This document shows positions 1 through 7,383 of a stretch of DNA of 7,886 nt, one piece after another; the first letter of the stretch is position 1, and each line of letters opens with the position of its first letter. Made by a program: the position numbers and the translations under genes. The notes beneath the pieces were generated by a model that saw only the letters and a list, made by a program, of their open reading frames with translations, ran no database searches and was not told the DNA's origin. Origin of the DNA: an uncultured Eubacterium sp. (GTDB lineage Bacteria > Bacillota > Clostridia > Lachnospirales > Lachnospiraceae); contig CAKREL010000094.1 of the NCBI GenBank assembly GCA_934317205.1, positions 1-7,886 of the forward strand. Direction: 5' to 3'.

Positions 1-1122
1 GCAGATGATGCCACAATTAAAAAGGCATACCGTCAGTTAGCCAAAAAATATCATCCGGATGCAAACCCGGGAGACAAAGAGGCAGAAGCAAAATTCAAAG
101 AGGCTTCTGAGGCTTATGCGGTATTAAGTGATTCAGAGAAGAGAAGACAGTACGATCAGTTTGGTCACGCTGCATTTGACGGCGGAGCAGGCGGTGCCGG
201 AGCCGGTGGATTTGATTTCTCAGGCATGGATTTCGGCGATATGTTTGGTGATATTTTCGGCGATTTCTTTGGCGGTGGTTCCAGAAGAGGTGCATCCAAT
301 GGCCCGATGAAAGGTGCCAACTTAAGAACCAGTGTCCGTATCACTTTTGAGGAAGCAGTGTTTGGCTGTGAGAAAGAGATAGATATGGTGCTGAAAGATG
401 AATGTACGACTTGTGGTGGAACAGGAGCAAAACCGGGTACTTCTCCGGAGACATGTACAAAATGTGGTGGAAAAGGTAAGGTAGTATTTTCCCAGCAATC
501 TCTGTTTGGCATGGTTCAGAATGTTCAGACCTGTCCGGAATGTAACGGTTCTGGTAAGATTATCAAAGATAAATGTACATCTTGTCGTGGAACTGGCTAT
601 ACTTCCAGCAGAAAGAAAATTAAAGTTTCAATTCCGGCTGGAATTGATAACGGACAAAGTGTTCGTATTCGTGAGAAAGGTGAACCAGGTGTCAATGGTG
701 GTCCGCGTGGCGATTTGTTAGTAGAGGTTATTGTATCCTCACATCCAATTTTCCAACGTCAGGATATGAATATTTATTCAACTGCACCGATTTCCTTTGC
801 ACAGGCAGTGTTAGGTGGTGAGACAAGAATCAGCACTGTAGATGGAGATGTTATTTATGAAGTAAAACCTGGTACACAGACTGATACAAGGATCCGCCTG
901 AAAGGCAAAGGAGTCCCTTCTCTGCGTAACAAAAATATTCGTGGTGATCAGTATGTTACCCTTGTAGTACAAGTACCGACCTCTTTAAGCACAGAAGCAA
1001 AAGAGGCTCTGCGTGCATTTGATGCGGTATCTGGTGATACCCTGCATACAGGTGCAGAAGAAGGAGTAAAGCAGGAGAAACATCACAAAAAGAGAGGTTT
1101 CTTTAACAAAAAAGAAGATTAG
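1..1122 (+). CDS. dnaJ: Chaperone protein DnaJ (Hsp40), 5' end cut by the window
   Basis: Cochaperone that delivers unfolded clients to DnaK and stimulates its ATPase in the cytoplasm. The reading frame is open from base 1, and 373 residues are visible. Compared with E. coli DnaJ, where HPD sits at 33-35, about 15 N-terminal residues are missing. Domains in order (fragment numbering): J domain with the catalytic HPD at 18-20 and the QFGHAAF end at 54-60; a Gly/Phe-rich linker at about 60-95 with a repeated FGD pattern ([16 protein letters not shown]); then a zinc-binding domain with all four CxxCxGxG repeats intact (CTTCGGTG at 135, CTKCGGKG at 152, CPECNGSG at 178, CTSCRGTG at 192). The C-terminal substrate-binding beta domains follow, and the protein ends in a Lys-rich tail. 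This makes it a full type I DnaJ rather than CbpA. It probably closes the hrcA-grpE-dnaK-dnaJ heat-shock operon lying upstream of the window. An internal ATG at 226 lies in the G/F linker and is not the start. Confidence 0.98.
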   Translation, partial: ADDATIKKAYRQLAKKYHPDANPGDKEAEAKFKEASEAYAVLSDSEKRRQYDQFGHAAFDGGAGGAGAGGFDFSGMDFGDMFGDIFGDFFGGGSRRGASNGPMKGANLRTSVRITFEEAVFGCEKEIDMVLKDECTTCGGTGAKPGTSPETCTKCGGKGKVVFSQQSLFGMVQNVQTCPECNGSGKIIKDKCTSCRGTGYTSSRKKIKVSIPAGIDNGQSVRIREKGEPGVNGGPRGDLLVEVIVSSHPIFQRQDMNIYSTAPISFAQAVLGGETRISTVDGDVIYEVKPGTQTDTRIRLKGKGVPSLRNKNIRGDQYVTLVVQVPTSLSTEAKEALRAFDAVSGDTLHTGAEEGVKQEKHHKKRGFFNKKED

Positions 1123-1144
1123 TTTTATTGAGTAATTAATCGTG

Positions 1145-1204
1145 GTAATTATCTGAAATAAGTAATTCAAAACAACTCTGGATGACAGAAAAACGGATAA
1201 TTAC
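1145..1204. repeat. Long-looped inverted repeat in the dnaJ-ATPase gap
   Basis: Bases 1145-1155 (GTAATTATCTG) pair with 1194-1204 (CGGATAATTAC) over 11 positions with a single T-G wobble, enclosing a 38-base loop. A small TCTG/CAGA hairpin (1177-1180 with 1186-1189) sits in the loop. GTAATT also occurs at 1132, 1145 and 1162. There is no T-run after the stem, so it is not an ordinary intrinsic terminator. The region is AT-rich, so chance pairing is possible. I see no convincing promoter in the 121-base gap, so read-through from dnaJ into the next gene is possible. Confidence 0.35.
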
Positions 1205-1243
1205 GGAAACGAAAAACTGATAGAAAATAATATAGGATTACAG

Positions 1244-2953
1244 ATGTATAATAAAACAGATTTAAAAAATAAATTAGAATCAATTCATCGAAAAAGTTAT
1301 CCGGCATACAAGTCACTGAGGGGAAATTATTCCTTCGGTGACTTTGTGCTGTCTATTGATCATGTACAGGGAGATCCTTTTGCAACACCCTCTTCCTTAC
1401 ATGTGGAACTTCCTTTGACAAAAGCGGGATTCCCGGAAAAATATTTTAAAAAAAGACATGCAAAAATAGCATTGGAAGATTTAATCTTACGTAGATTTTC
1501 GGCATTATTAAATCAATATAGTTTCAAAGCGAAAGGCTCTGGAAAAAGCGGATTGATTTCCACTAGCAGACCTGGAGCGGAGGTTATACGCAGGACTGCA
1601 ATGGAGTTTAATGATACTGCATTAATTGCAAGGTTCGAAGTTGGATTTCCGGCAAACGGGAGAACCATAAATGCGCAGGAATCAGAGAAAATTTTGCTGG
1701 ATTTCCTGCCTCAAATTGTAAAAAAGTGTCTGTTTTATCAGGCATGGGATAAAATAGAAATTCAGGATGTTTATGAGCTGGCAGAAAATCAGCAGACAAT
1801 CCGTGAAGTATTGGAAGAAAAGAAGTTGGTTGCTTTTTGTGCAAATGGAAGTGTCTTACCTCGAAAGAGCGGTGTGTCCAGTCAGCCATTAAAGGGAGCT
1901 GTAGCATTTGAATCCCCGAAGAGTATGGAGATTTCTATAGATCTACCATTTGGCGGCAGAATTTGTGGTATGGGAATCTCAGAGGGGGTAACATTGATCA
2001 TCGGCGGCGGCTATCATGGGAAATCTACGTTACTACAGGCTTTGGAGCAGGGAGTATACAATCATGTAAAAGGTGATGGCAGGGAGTATGTTATAACCAG
2101 AGCGAATGCGTTAAAGCTGCGGGCGGAGGATGGACGTGTGGTGTCAAGTCTGGATCTGTCGTTATTTATTCATGATCTTCCAAATGGAAAAGATACGTAT
2201 TGTTTTTCAACAGAGGATGCTAGCGGAAGCACATCACAGGCTGCAGGAGTTATAGAAGGAATTGAGGCAGGTACAAGTTGTTTTTTAGTTGATGAAGATA
2301 CTTCTGCTACGAATTTTCTACTGAGAGATGCTTTTATGCAGCGTGTTGTCAGTGGAGAACAGGAGCCGATTACACCGTTTATTGCCAGAGTACGGGATTT
2401 GTATGAAAAAGCAGGGATTTCCACAATTCTGGTTGCAGGCAGCAGCGGTGCATTTTTCCATGTGGCAGATACCATTATTCAGATGGATGCGTATCGTCCG
2501 AAAGATGTGAAAGCGAAAGTACAGGAATTACTGCCAGAATATCCGTCAGTGGATTTTAGCGGCAATGCGGAGGCTTTTGCACTTCCGACGAAAAAACGTA
2601 TGTTTGTGATGGAACGAAAGGCAAAACGACATGCCAGAGGAGACCGGGAAGAACGAATCAAGACAAAAGTGATGGGAACCGATGGTTTTTCCATTGAACA
2701 TAACATGGTAGATCTGCGGTATGTAGAACAGCTGATTGATACGGAACAAACGGCAGCGCTGGCAGCAATACTGAAATATATTGTGAAAAAAGGTGCGGTT
2801 TCTATGGAAATGCAGGCATTGGTTGCGGAAATCTGCAGTCTGCTGGACAAAAAAGGAATGGCAGCTTTTGTGGATGGAACTCTTTCCTGTGGCTATGCGT
2901 ATCCGCGAAAAGAAGAAATCTTTATGATGCTGGATCGCTTCCACAGAGGATAA
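1244..2953 (+). CDS. Predicted ATPase of the ABC class (MRB1590-like family), function unknown
   Basis: A 569-residue soluble protein that I assign to the 'predicted ATPase of the ABC class' family (Pfam ABC_ATPase; distant relative of trypanosome RNA-editing protein MRB1590). N-terminal domain about 1-240, including the GSGKSG stretch at 98-103, which is not the main P-loop. The nucleotide-binding core follows: Walker A GGGYHGKST at 254-262, a signature-like ASGSTSQA at 326-333 in place of LSGGQ, and Walker B LVDEDTSATN at 348-357 with the Asp-Glu pair at 350-351. GSSGAFFHVADT at 399-410 is conserved-looking, and a basic C-terminal domain runs from about 450 (KRMFVMERKAKRHARG at 451-466). 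No signal peptide or membrane segment is visible, so it is not a transporter subunit with its own pore. AGGA at 1234-1237, 6 bases before ATG, is a modest ribosome binding site. Family assignment is confident. The role in bacteria is not established; nucleic-acid binding is an inference from the trypanosome relative. Confidence 0.9.
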   Translation: MYNKTDLKNKLESIHRKSYPAYKSLRGNYSFGDFVLSIDHVQGDPFATPSSLHVELPLTKAGFPEKYFKKRHAKIALEDLILRRFSALLNQYSFKAKGSGKSGLISTSRPGAEVIRRTAMEFNDTALIARFEVGFPANGRTINAQESEKILLDFLPQIVKKCLFYQAWDKIEIQDVYELAENQQTIREVLEEKKLVAFCANGSVLPRKSGVSSQPLKGAVAFESPKSMEISIDLPFGGRICGMGISEGVTLIIGGGYHGKSTLLQALEQGVYNHVKGDGREYVITRANALKLRAEDGRVVSSLDLSLFIHDLPNGKDTYCFSTEDASGSTSQAAGVIEGIEAGTSCFLVDEDTSATNFLLRDAFMQRVVSGEQEPITPFIARVRDLYEKAGISTILVAGSSGAFFHVADTIIQMDAYRPKDVKAKVQELLPEYPSVDFSGNAEAFALPTKKRMFVMERKAKRHARGDREERIKTKVMGTDGFSIEHNMVDLRYVEQLIDTEQTAALAAILKYIVKKGAVSMEMQALVAEICSLLDKKGMAAFVDGTLSCGYAYPRKEEIFMMLDRFHRG

Positions 2954-2977
2954 AACAAGAAAGTGTGCAAAAAAGTC

Positions 2978-3007
2978 TTGTCGAATGACAGGGTTATAGG
3001 GTAATAT
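2978..3007 (+). promoter_or_regulatory. Weak sigma-A promoter candidate upstream of prmA
   Basis: TTGTCG at 2978-2983 and TAATAT at 3002-3007 are separated by 18 bases. Each matches the consensus only partly, although an overlapping TATAAA lies at 3005-3010. Initiation would fall near 3013-3015, just ahead of the hairpin at 3022-3084, and would give prmA a leader of about 190 bases. The wide gap between the ATPase gene and prmA makes a separate promoter plausible. The match itself is weak. Confidence 0.25.
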
Positions 3008-3021
3008 AAAAATATGTATGC

Positions 3022-3084
3022 ATTGATGAGTCCTGTTTCTACGAGAATTAAAATGAAAATCGTAGGATTTCAGGACTAATCAGT
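3022..3084 (+). other. Long imperfect hairpin in the prmA upstream region
   Basis: The outer arms 3022-3035 (ATTGATGAGTCCTG) and 3071-3084 (CAGGACTAATCAGT) pair at 13 of 14 positions, with one G/A mismatch and one wobble. After a small asymmetric internal loop, CTACGA (3039-3044) pairs with TCGTAG (3060-3065), closing a 15-base A-rich loop. The total of about 19 base pairs is well beyond what I expect by chance in this gap. No T-run follows, so it is not a standard terminator. It could be a leader RNA structure, a processing site, or a palindromic repeat element. Function is unknown. Confidence 0.55.
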
Positions 3085-3104
3085 ATGTTCGGAACTAAGA
3101 GGAT

Positions 3105-3167
3105 GTGCAATAATTCTGAGAAAATAAGATTAATTTACATTTAACAGAAATATGCACGAAATCTTAT
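3105..3167 (+). other. Two interleaved stems (possible pseudoknot or alternative folds) before prmA
   Basis: Stem A joins GTGCA (3105-3109) to TGCAC (3153-3157) and TTCTG (3114-3118) to CAGAA (3145-3149). Stem B joins ATAAGATT (3124-3131) to AATCTTAT (3160-3167), a perfect 8-base match. The order A1-B1-A2-B2 is that of an H-type pseudoknot or of two competing folds. It ends about 26 bases before the prmA ribosome binding site. The sequence is AT-rich, so the pairings may be fortuitous. I do not recognise any named riboswitch. Confidence 0.3.
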
Positions 3168-3207
3168 ATGCGTTTAGCTTGAATAATTGTATGGAGGAAT
3201 ATGTACG

Positions 3208-4158
3208 ATGAAATGGGATAAATATACGATTGAAACTACCACAGAGGCGGAAGATTACATCAGCAGTACACTGGCTGACCTTGGCATCGAAGGCATTGAA
3301 ATTGAGGATAATGTACCGTTATCCGAATCTGATACTTCTAAAATGTTTATTGATATTTTGCCGGAGCTTCCACCAGATCAGGGTATCGGTTATGTCAGCT
3401 TTTATCTGGAAGCCGGTGAAGATCACAGCGGAAAATTGAAAGAAGTAGCAGAAGCACTGGAAGAAATGCGCGGCTATGTGAATATCGGAAGTGGCAAGAT
3501 TACCAGCAGTGAGACAGAGGATATTGACTGGATGAATAACTGGAAAGAATTCTTTCATTCTTTTACGATTGATGATATCCTGATCAAACCGACCTGGGAA
3601 GAACTGGATCAGGCCGATCAGGACAAAATTTTGATTGAGATTGATCCGGGTATTTCTTTTGGAACCGGAAAGCATGAGACCACACAGCTTTGTATTCATC
3701 AGCTTCGCAAATATATGAAAGATGGTGATGAAGTGCTTGATGTAGGCTGTGGAAGTGGAATTCTTTCTATCGTCAGTCTGAAACTTGGTGCAGGACATTT
3801 GACGGGTACAGATATTGATGAAGATTGTATTACTTCTACTTATGAAAATTTTGAAGTAAATCATCTGAGCAAAGCGCAGGGCGATTTTTACGTTGGGAAT
3901 CTGATTGATGATGCAGAACTTCAGGAAAAAGTCGGTACAGAGAAATATGACGTGGTTGTTGCAAATATTTTAGCAGATGTTATTATTCCGATGGCACCGG
4001 TCATTCCGGCGCGTTTGAAAAAGGATGGGGTATTCATCACTTCCGGAATCATTGATTTCAAAGAGAACGAAGTAAAAGACGCCATTGAGAAAGCTGGAAT
4101 GACAGTTCTGGAAGTGACACATCAGGGTGAATGGGTCAGCATCACAGCGAGGAAATAA
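3208..4158 (+). CDS. prmA: Ribosomal protein L11 methyltransferase PrmA
   Basis: S-adenosylmethionine-dependent enzyme that methylates ribosomal protein L11. It is 316 residues long, normal for the family (about 310 in B. subtilis). The N-terminal L11-recognition domain occupies about 1-105 and contains DWMNNWKEFF (108-117). The linker and family hallmark DPGISFGTGKHETT is at 146-159. The Rossmann-fold methyltransferase domain has SAM motif I DVGCGSG at 178-184, the acidic TDID at 201-204, and the catalytic-loop ANIL at 252-255. Start: ATG at 3208, preceded by GGAGGA (3193-3198) at 9 bases. An in-frame TTG at 3187 lies upstream of that site and is unlikely. ATG at 3201 is in another frame and stops after six codons. 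The gene is followed by rsmE after 2 bases, as in the Firmicutes dnaJ-prmA-rsmE cluster. Confidence 0.97.
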   Translation: MKWDKYTIETTTEAEDYISSTLADLGIEGIEIEDNVPLSESDTSKMFIDILPELPPDQGIGYVSFYLEAGEDHSGKLKEVAEALEEMRGYVNIGSGKITSSETEDIDWMNNWKEFFHSFTIDDILIKPTWEELDQADQDKILIEIDPGISFGTGKHETTQLCIHQLRKYMKDGDEVLDVGCGSGILSIVSLKLGAGHLTGTDIDEDCITSTYENFEVNHLSKAQGDFYVGNLIDDAELQEKVGTEKYDVVVANILADVIIPMAPVIPARLKKDGVFITSGIIDFKENEVKDAIEKAGMTVLEVTHQGEWVSITARK

Positions 4159-4160
4159 GC

Positions 4161-4910
4161 ATGTATCAGTTTTTTGTGGATGATTGCCAGATTGGCAAAG
4201 AATACGTGACCATCACCGGAAGTGATGTCAATCATATCAAAAACGTGCTGCGGATGCGTCCGGGTGAAAAAATCCGGGTCAGCAGCAGCTCCAGAGACAT
4301 GTTTTGTGAAATCGCAGAATTGACGGATGAGTTTGTACAGGCAGATATTTTGGATGAGGAAGCACCGGATACGGAACTCCCATCTCAGATTTATTTGTTT
4401 CAGGGGCTGCCAAAGGGCGACCGTATGGAGTATATCATTCAGAAATCGGTGGAGCTTGGAGTGCATGAGATCATTCCGGTGGCAATGAAATATTGTGTCG
4501 TGAAATTAGATGCAAAAAAAGCCGGCAATAAAGTGAAACGCTGGCAGGCCATCAGTGAGAGTGCGGCAAAACAGTCCAAACGAAGTAAAATCCCGGAAGT
4601 GCATACGGTGATGAACTTCAAAGAGGCAGTAGCGTATGCCAAACAGCAGGATATGATTCTGGTACCGTACGAAAATGAACGCGGTATGGAAGCAACCAGA
4701 GAGGCGTTAAAAAAGGTGAAACCGGGACAGTCTATCAGTGTGTTTATCGGTCCGGAAGGTGGTTTTTCTGAGGAAGAGATCGAACTTTTGCGGCAGGATG
4801 CCGAGGTGCTTTCACTTGGAAAGCGAATTTTACGCACGGATACAGCTGCAATCTGCACCATGTCCATGCTGATGCTGGAACTGGAAGAAAAAACGGAGGG
4901 AGAATGCTGA
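4161..4910 (+). CDS. rsmE: 16S rRNA (uracil-1498-N3)-methyltransferase RsmE
   Basis: Methylates N3 of U1498 in 16S rRNA using SAM. It is 249 residues long, the usual family length. An N-terminal PUA-like RNA-binding domain (about 1-70, with HIKNVLRMRPGE at 25-36) precedes a SPOUT/trefoil-knot methyltransferase domain. Visible family motifs are QKSVELGV (94-101), ESAAKQSKR (133-141), the SAM-binding knot GPEGGF (197-202) and SLGKRILRTDTAA (218-230). Start: ATG at 4161, 2 bases after the prmA stop, with GAGGA (4149-4153) inside the prmA end at 7 bases. This fits translational coupling. An in-frame ATG at 4131 would overlap prmA by 28 bases and lacks a comparable ribosome binding site. The N-terminus MYQFFVDD fits the family. 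Confidence 0.96.
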   Translation: MYQFFVDDCQIGKEYVTITGSDVNHIKNVLRMRPGEKIRVSSSSRDMFCEIAELTDEFVQADILDEEAPDTELPSQIYLFQGLPKGDRMEYIIQKSVELGVHEIIPVAMKYCVVKLDAKKAGNKVKRWQAISESAAKQSKRSKIPEVHTVMNFKEAVAYAKQQDMILVPYENERGMEATREALKKVKPGQSISVFIGPEGGFSEEEIELLRQDAEVLSLGKRILRTDTAAICTMSMLMLELEEKTEGEC

Positions 4911-4912
4911 CA

Positions 4913-6067
4913 ATGGAAGCATATCTGGATAATTCAGCCACCACGAGATGTTCGGAGGCGGCAAAAAATAAAATGGTGGAAGCACTGACGGTGGATTTCG
5001 GAAATCCGTCCTCCATGCATATGAAAGGCGTGGAAGCGGAAAAATATGTCAAAGAAGCGACCACAGCCATCGCAAAAACCCTGCGTTGTCAGGAGAAGGA
5101 GATTGTATTCACTTCAGGTGGGACAGAGTCCAATAATCTGGCAATCATCGGTACTGCACTGGCCAATCAGCGTGTGGGAAAACACATTATTACAACAAGT
5201 GTGGAACATGCATCTGTAAAAAATACCATGCGTTTTCTGGAAGAAGAGGGATTTGAGATCACTTATCTGCCGGTGGATGCAAACGGCCAGATTTCTCTGG
5301 AACGGCTGCAACAGGAATTGCGGGAAGACACGATCCTTGTATCTATGATGATGGTAAATAATGAGATCGGTGCCTTAGAGCCAATTGAAAAAGCAGGAAA
5401 AATCATCAAGGACCACAATCAAACTACAGTATTTCATGTGGATGCAATTCAGGCTTATGGAAAATTTCAGATTGTTCCGAAGCGGATGCATATTGATCTG
5501 CTTTCTGTCAGTGGGCATAAGATTCATGGGCCGAAAGGTATAGGCTTTTTATATATCAAAGAAAAGACAAAAATCCGACCAATCTCGTTTGGTGGAGATC
5601 AGCAGAAAGGCATGCGTTCTGGAACAATCAATGTGCCTGGAATAGCAGGTCTTGGTGTGGCAGCGACTGAGGTTTATGAGCATCTGGATGAGAATGCAGA
5701 GCATATGTATGAATTGAAAACATATTTTGCCAAAAAGCTTCAGCAACTTGAAGATGTGGCTATTAACGGAAAGGTAGATCATGACAGTGCACCACAAATT
5801 ATCAGTGCAAGTTTTCTTGGGGTTCGTTCTGAGGTATTGCTTCACTCATTGGAAGATAGAAAAATTTATGTATCAGCGGGAAGTGCATGTTCTTCCAATC
5901 ATCCATCTCTGTCTAGTACATTGCTAAATATTGGGTTGGATCGTGCACATCAGGAATCTACACTGCGATTTAGTTTCTGTCCAGAAACTACAAAAGAAGA
6001 ATTAGATTATACTTACGGCGTTTTAGAGGAATTACTTCCTATGTTGCGTAGATATAGAAGACACTAA
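4913..6067 (+). CDS. Cysteine desulfurase (NifS/IscS family), probable sulfur donor to ThiI
   Basis: PLP-dependent enzyme that removes sulfur from L-cysteine, giving alanine and an enzyme persulfide. It has 384 residues. The N-terminal YLDNSATT (4-11) is typical. Also visible are SGGTESNN (68-75), His99 in EHA, the PLP-contacting Asp177 and Gln180 (HVDAIQ), the Schiff-base lysine at 203 in SGHKIHGPKG, GMRSGT (233-238), and the persulfide cysteine at 326 in SAGSACSS. All catalytic residues are present. Start choice: ATG at 4913 gives MEAYLDNSATT and lies 10-12 bases from the GGAGGGAG at 4895-4902. The alternative ATG at 4904 overlaps the rsmE stop and is only 1-3 bases from that site. The position directly before thiI resembles the nifZ-thiI pair of B. 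subtilis, where the desulfurase is dedicated to tRNA thiolation. A role in general Fe-S assembly is possible, but no iscU/sufU gene is in view. GC content falls in the second half. Confidence 0.95.
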   Translation: MEAYLDNSATTRCSEAAKNKMVEALTVDFGNPSSMHMKGVEAEKYVKEATTAIAKTLRCQEKEIVFTSGGTESNNLAIIGTALANQRVGKHIITTSVEHASVKNTMRFLEEEGFEITYLPVDANGQISLERLQQELREDTILVSMMMVNNEIGALEPIEKAGKIIKDHNQTTVFHVDAIQAYGKFQIVPKRMHIDLLSVSGHKIHGPKGIGFLYIKEKTKIRPISFGGDQQKGMRSGTINVPGIAGLGVAATEVYEHLDENAEHMYELKTYFAKKLQQLEDVAINGKVDHDSAPQIISASFLGVRSEVLLHSLEDRKIYVSAGSACSSNHPSLSSTLLNIGLDRAHQESTLRFSFCPETTKEELDYTYGVLEELLPMLRRYRRH

Positions 6068-6092
6068 AATCATAGAGAGGAGAAACAAATAT

Positions 6093-7280
6093 ATGTTGTT
6101 TCAGTCATTTTTGATCAAATACGGAGAAATCGGAATCAAGGGAAAAAACCGTTACGTATTTGAAGAAGCGTTAATGAAACAGATTGGACATGCTCTGCAG
6201 CCGGTAGATGGAACATTTACCGTTTCCAGAGAGCAGGGAAGAATTTATGTAGATGCAGAAGGCGATTATGATTATGATGAGGCAGTTCTTGCTTTGACAA
6301 GAGTATTTGGTATCGTAGGCATCTGCCCATTAGTCAGAGTTGAAGAAAATGGTTTTGATCAGCTGGCAAAAGATGTATTAAAATATCTGAATGATGTTTA
6401 TCCAGATAAAAATAAAACTTTTAAAGTGGTATCCAGAAGAGCGCGGAAAAACTTCCCCAAAAATTCTCAGGAGATCAATGCAGACCTTGGTGAGATCATT
6501 TTGAATACATATCCAGAGATGAAAGTCGATGTACATCATCCGGATATCATGTTGAATGTGGAAATTCGTTCTCAGGTAAATATTTATTCCATGATTATTC
6601 CAGGACCTGGCGGTATGCCAGTTGGAACAGCTGGAAAAGCAATGTTACTTCTGTCCGGTGGTATTGACAGTCCGGTAGCAGGTTATATGATTGCAAAACG
6701 TGGTGTTACCATTGAAGCTACTTATTTTCATGCACCGCCTTATACAAGCGAGCGTGCAAAACAGAAAGTTATAGATTTGGCAAGAATTGTATCTCGTTAC
6801 AGCGGTCCGATCAAATTGAATATCGTAAATTTTACCGATATTCAGCTTTATATTTACGACAAATGCCCACACGATCAGCTGACCATCATTATGCGTCGCT
6901 ATATGATGAAAATTGCAGAACATTTTGCTGACGAGTCTGGTTGCCTTGGCTTGATTACTGGTGAGAGTATTGGACAGGTAGCAAGTCAGACAATGCAGTC
7001 ATTAGCAGCGACCAATGCTGTATGTAATATGCCGGTATATCGTCCGCTGATTGGTTTTGACAAAAATGATATTATCGCAATTTCAGAAAAAATTGATACT
7101 TATGAGACATCTATCCAGCCATTCGAAGACTGTTGTACGATTTTTGTTGCAAAACATCCGGTGACAAAACCAAATCTGAAGATCATCGAGCGTTCTGAGC
7201 AGCATTTGAATGAAAAAATTGATGAGCTGATGCAGACTGCTATTGAGACAACAGAGACAATCACAGTGTGTGAAGAGTAG
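6093..7280 (+). CDS. thiI: tRNA 4-thiouridine synthase ThiI, without rhodanese domain
   Basis: ATP-dependent sulfurtransferase that makes 4-thiouridine at position 8 of tRNA and, in some bacteria, helps thiazole synthesis for thiamine. It has 395 residues: an N-terminal ferredoxin-like region (about 1-60, IKYGEIGIKGKNR at 8-20), a THUMP domain (about 60-167), the linker GPGGMPVGTAGK (171-182), and a PP-loop ATPase domain with SGGIDSP at 188-194 and ITGESIGQVASQT at 288-300. EDCC at 345-348 places two adjacent cysteines near where the PP-loop catalytic cysteine of E. coli ThiI lies. The C-terminal rhodanese domain of E. coli ThiI is absent, as in B. subtilis, so sulfur should come directly from the desulfurase upstream. 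Start: ATG 6093 with AGGAG (6078-6082) at 10 bases. It lies 25 bases after the desulfurase stop, so it is likely cotranscribed. Confidence 0.97.
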   Translation: MLFQSFLIKYGEIGIKGKNRYVFEEALMKQIGHALQPVDGTFTVSREQGRIYVDAEGDYDYDEAVLALTRVFGIVGICPLVRVEENGFDQLAKDVLKYLNDVYPDKNKTFKVVSRRARKNFPKNSQEINADLGEIILNTYPEMKVDVHHPDIMLNVEIRSQVNIYSMIIPGPGGMPVGTAGKAMLLLSGGIDSPVAGYMIAKRGVTIEATYFHAPPYTSERAKQKVIDLARIVSRYSGPIKLNIVNFTDIQLYIYDKCPHDQLTIIMRRYMMKIAEHFADESGCLGLITGESIGQVASQTMQSLAATNAVCNMPVYRPLIGFDKNDIIAISEKIDTYETSIQPFEDCCTIFVAKHPVTKPNLKIIERSEQHLNEKIDELMQTAIETTETITVCEE

Positions 7281-7304
7281 ATAAAATAGAATTGTTTAAT
7301 TAGG

Positions 7305-7343
7305 AAAAAAGAACCGGGAAAAAATCGTTTTGATTTTCCCGGT
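7305..7343 (-). terminator. Intrinsic terminator between convergent thiI and the HPr-like gene
   Basis: ACCGGGAAAA (7313-7322) pairs perfectly with TTTTCCCGGT (7334-7343). A further TC/GA pair (7325-7326 with 7332-7333) sits beyond a two-A bulge and closes a 5-base loop. Read on the minus strand, the stem is followed by TTC and then a run of six T (complement of 7305-7310), a textbook terminator for the HPr-like gene. On the plus strand the nearest T-run (7350-7353) begins 7 bases after the stem, so it is a weaker terminator for thiI. It may serve both strands. Confidence 0.85.
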
Positions 7344-7383
7344 ATCTGGTTTTGAAAATAAGTATGTTTTATTTTGTATGAAA

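Noticed and set aside
165..512. Reverse-strand open frame of 115 codons inside dnaJ
   Set aside because: Its Pro-rich product is the mirror of the Gly-rich linker and zinc-finger codons. It has no ribosome binding site or family resemblance, so it is a shadow of dnaJ.
1541..1549. GSGKSG in the N-terminal domain of the ABC-class ATPase as a second P-loop
   Set aside because: It lacks the preceding hydrophobic strand and the full GxxxxGK[ST] context. The true Walker A is at residues 254-262, with a matching Walker B.
2955..2981. ACAAGA/TCTTGT inverted repeat just after the ATPase gene as its terminator
   Set aside because: Only 6 bp with a 15-base loop, and no T-run follows, so an intrinsic terminator is not supported.
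3022..3084. Hammerhead ribozyme, suggested by TTGATGAGTCC resembling the CUGAUGAG core
   Set aside because: The stem is not followed by the required GAAA; the 3' side reads CAGGACTAATCA. The core T should also be a C. An ordinary hairpin explains it better.
3319..3864. Reverse-strand open frame of 181 codons inside prmA
   Set aside because: It lies fully within a well-supported gene and has a composition typical of antisense translation, with no recognisable motif.
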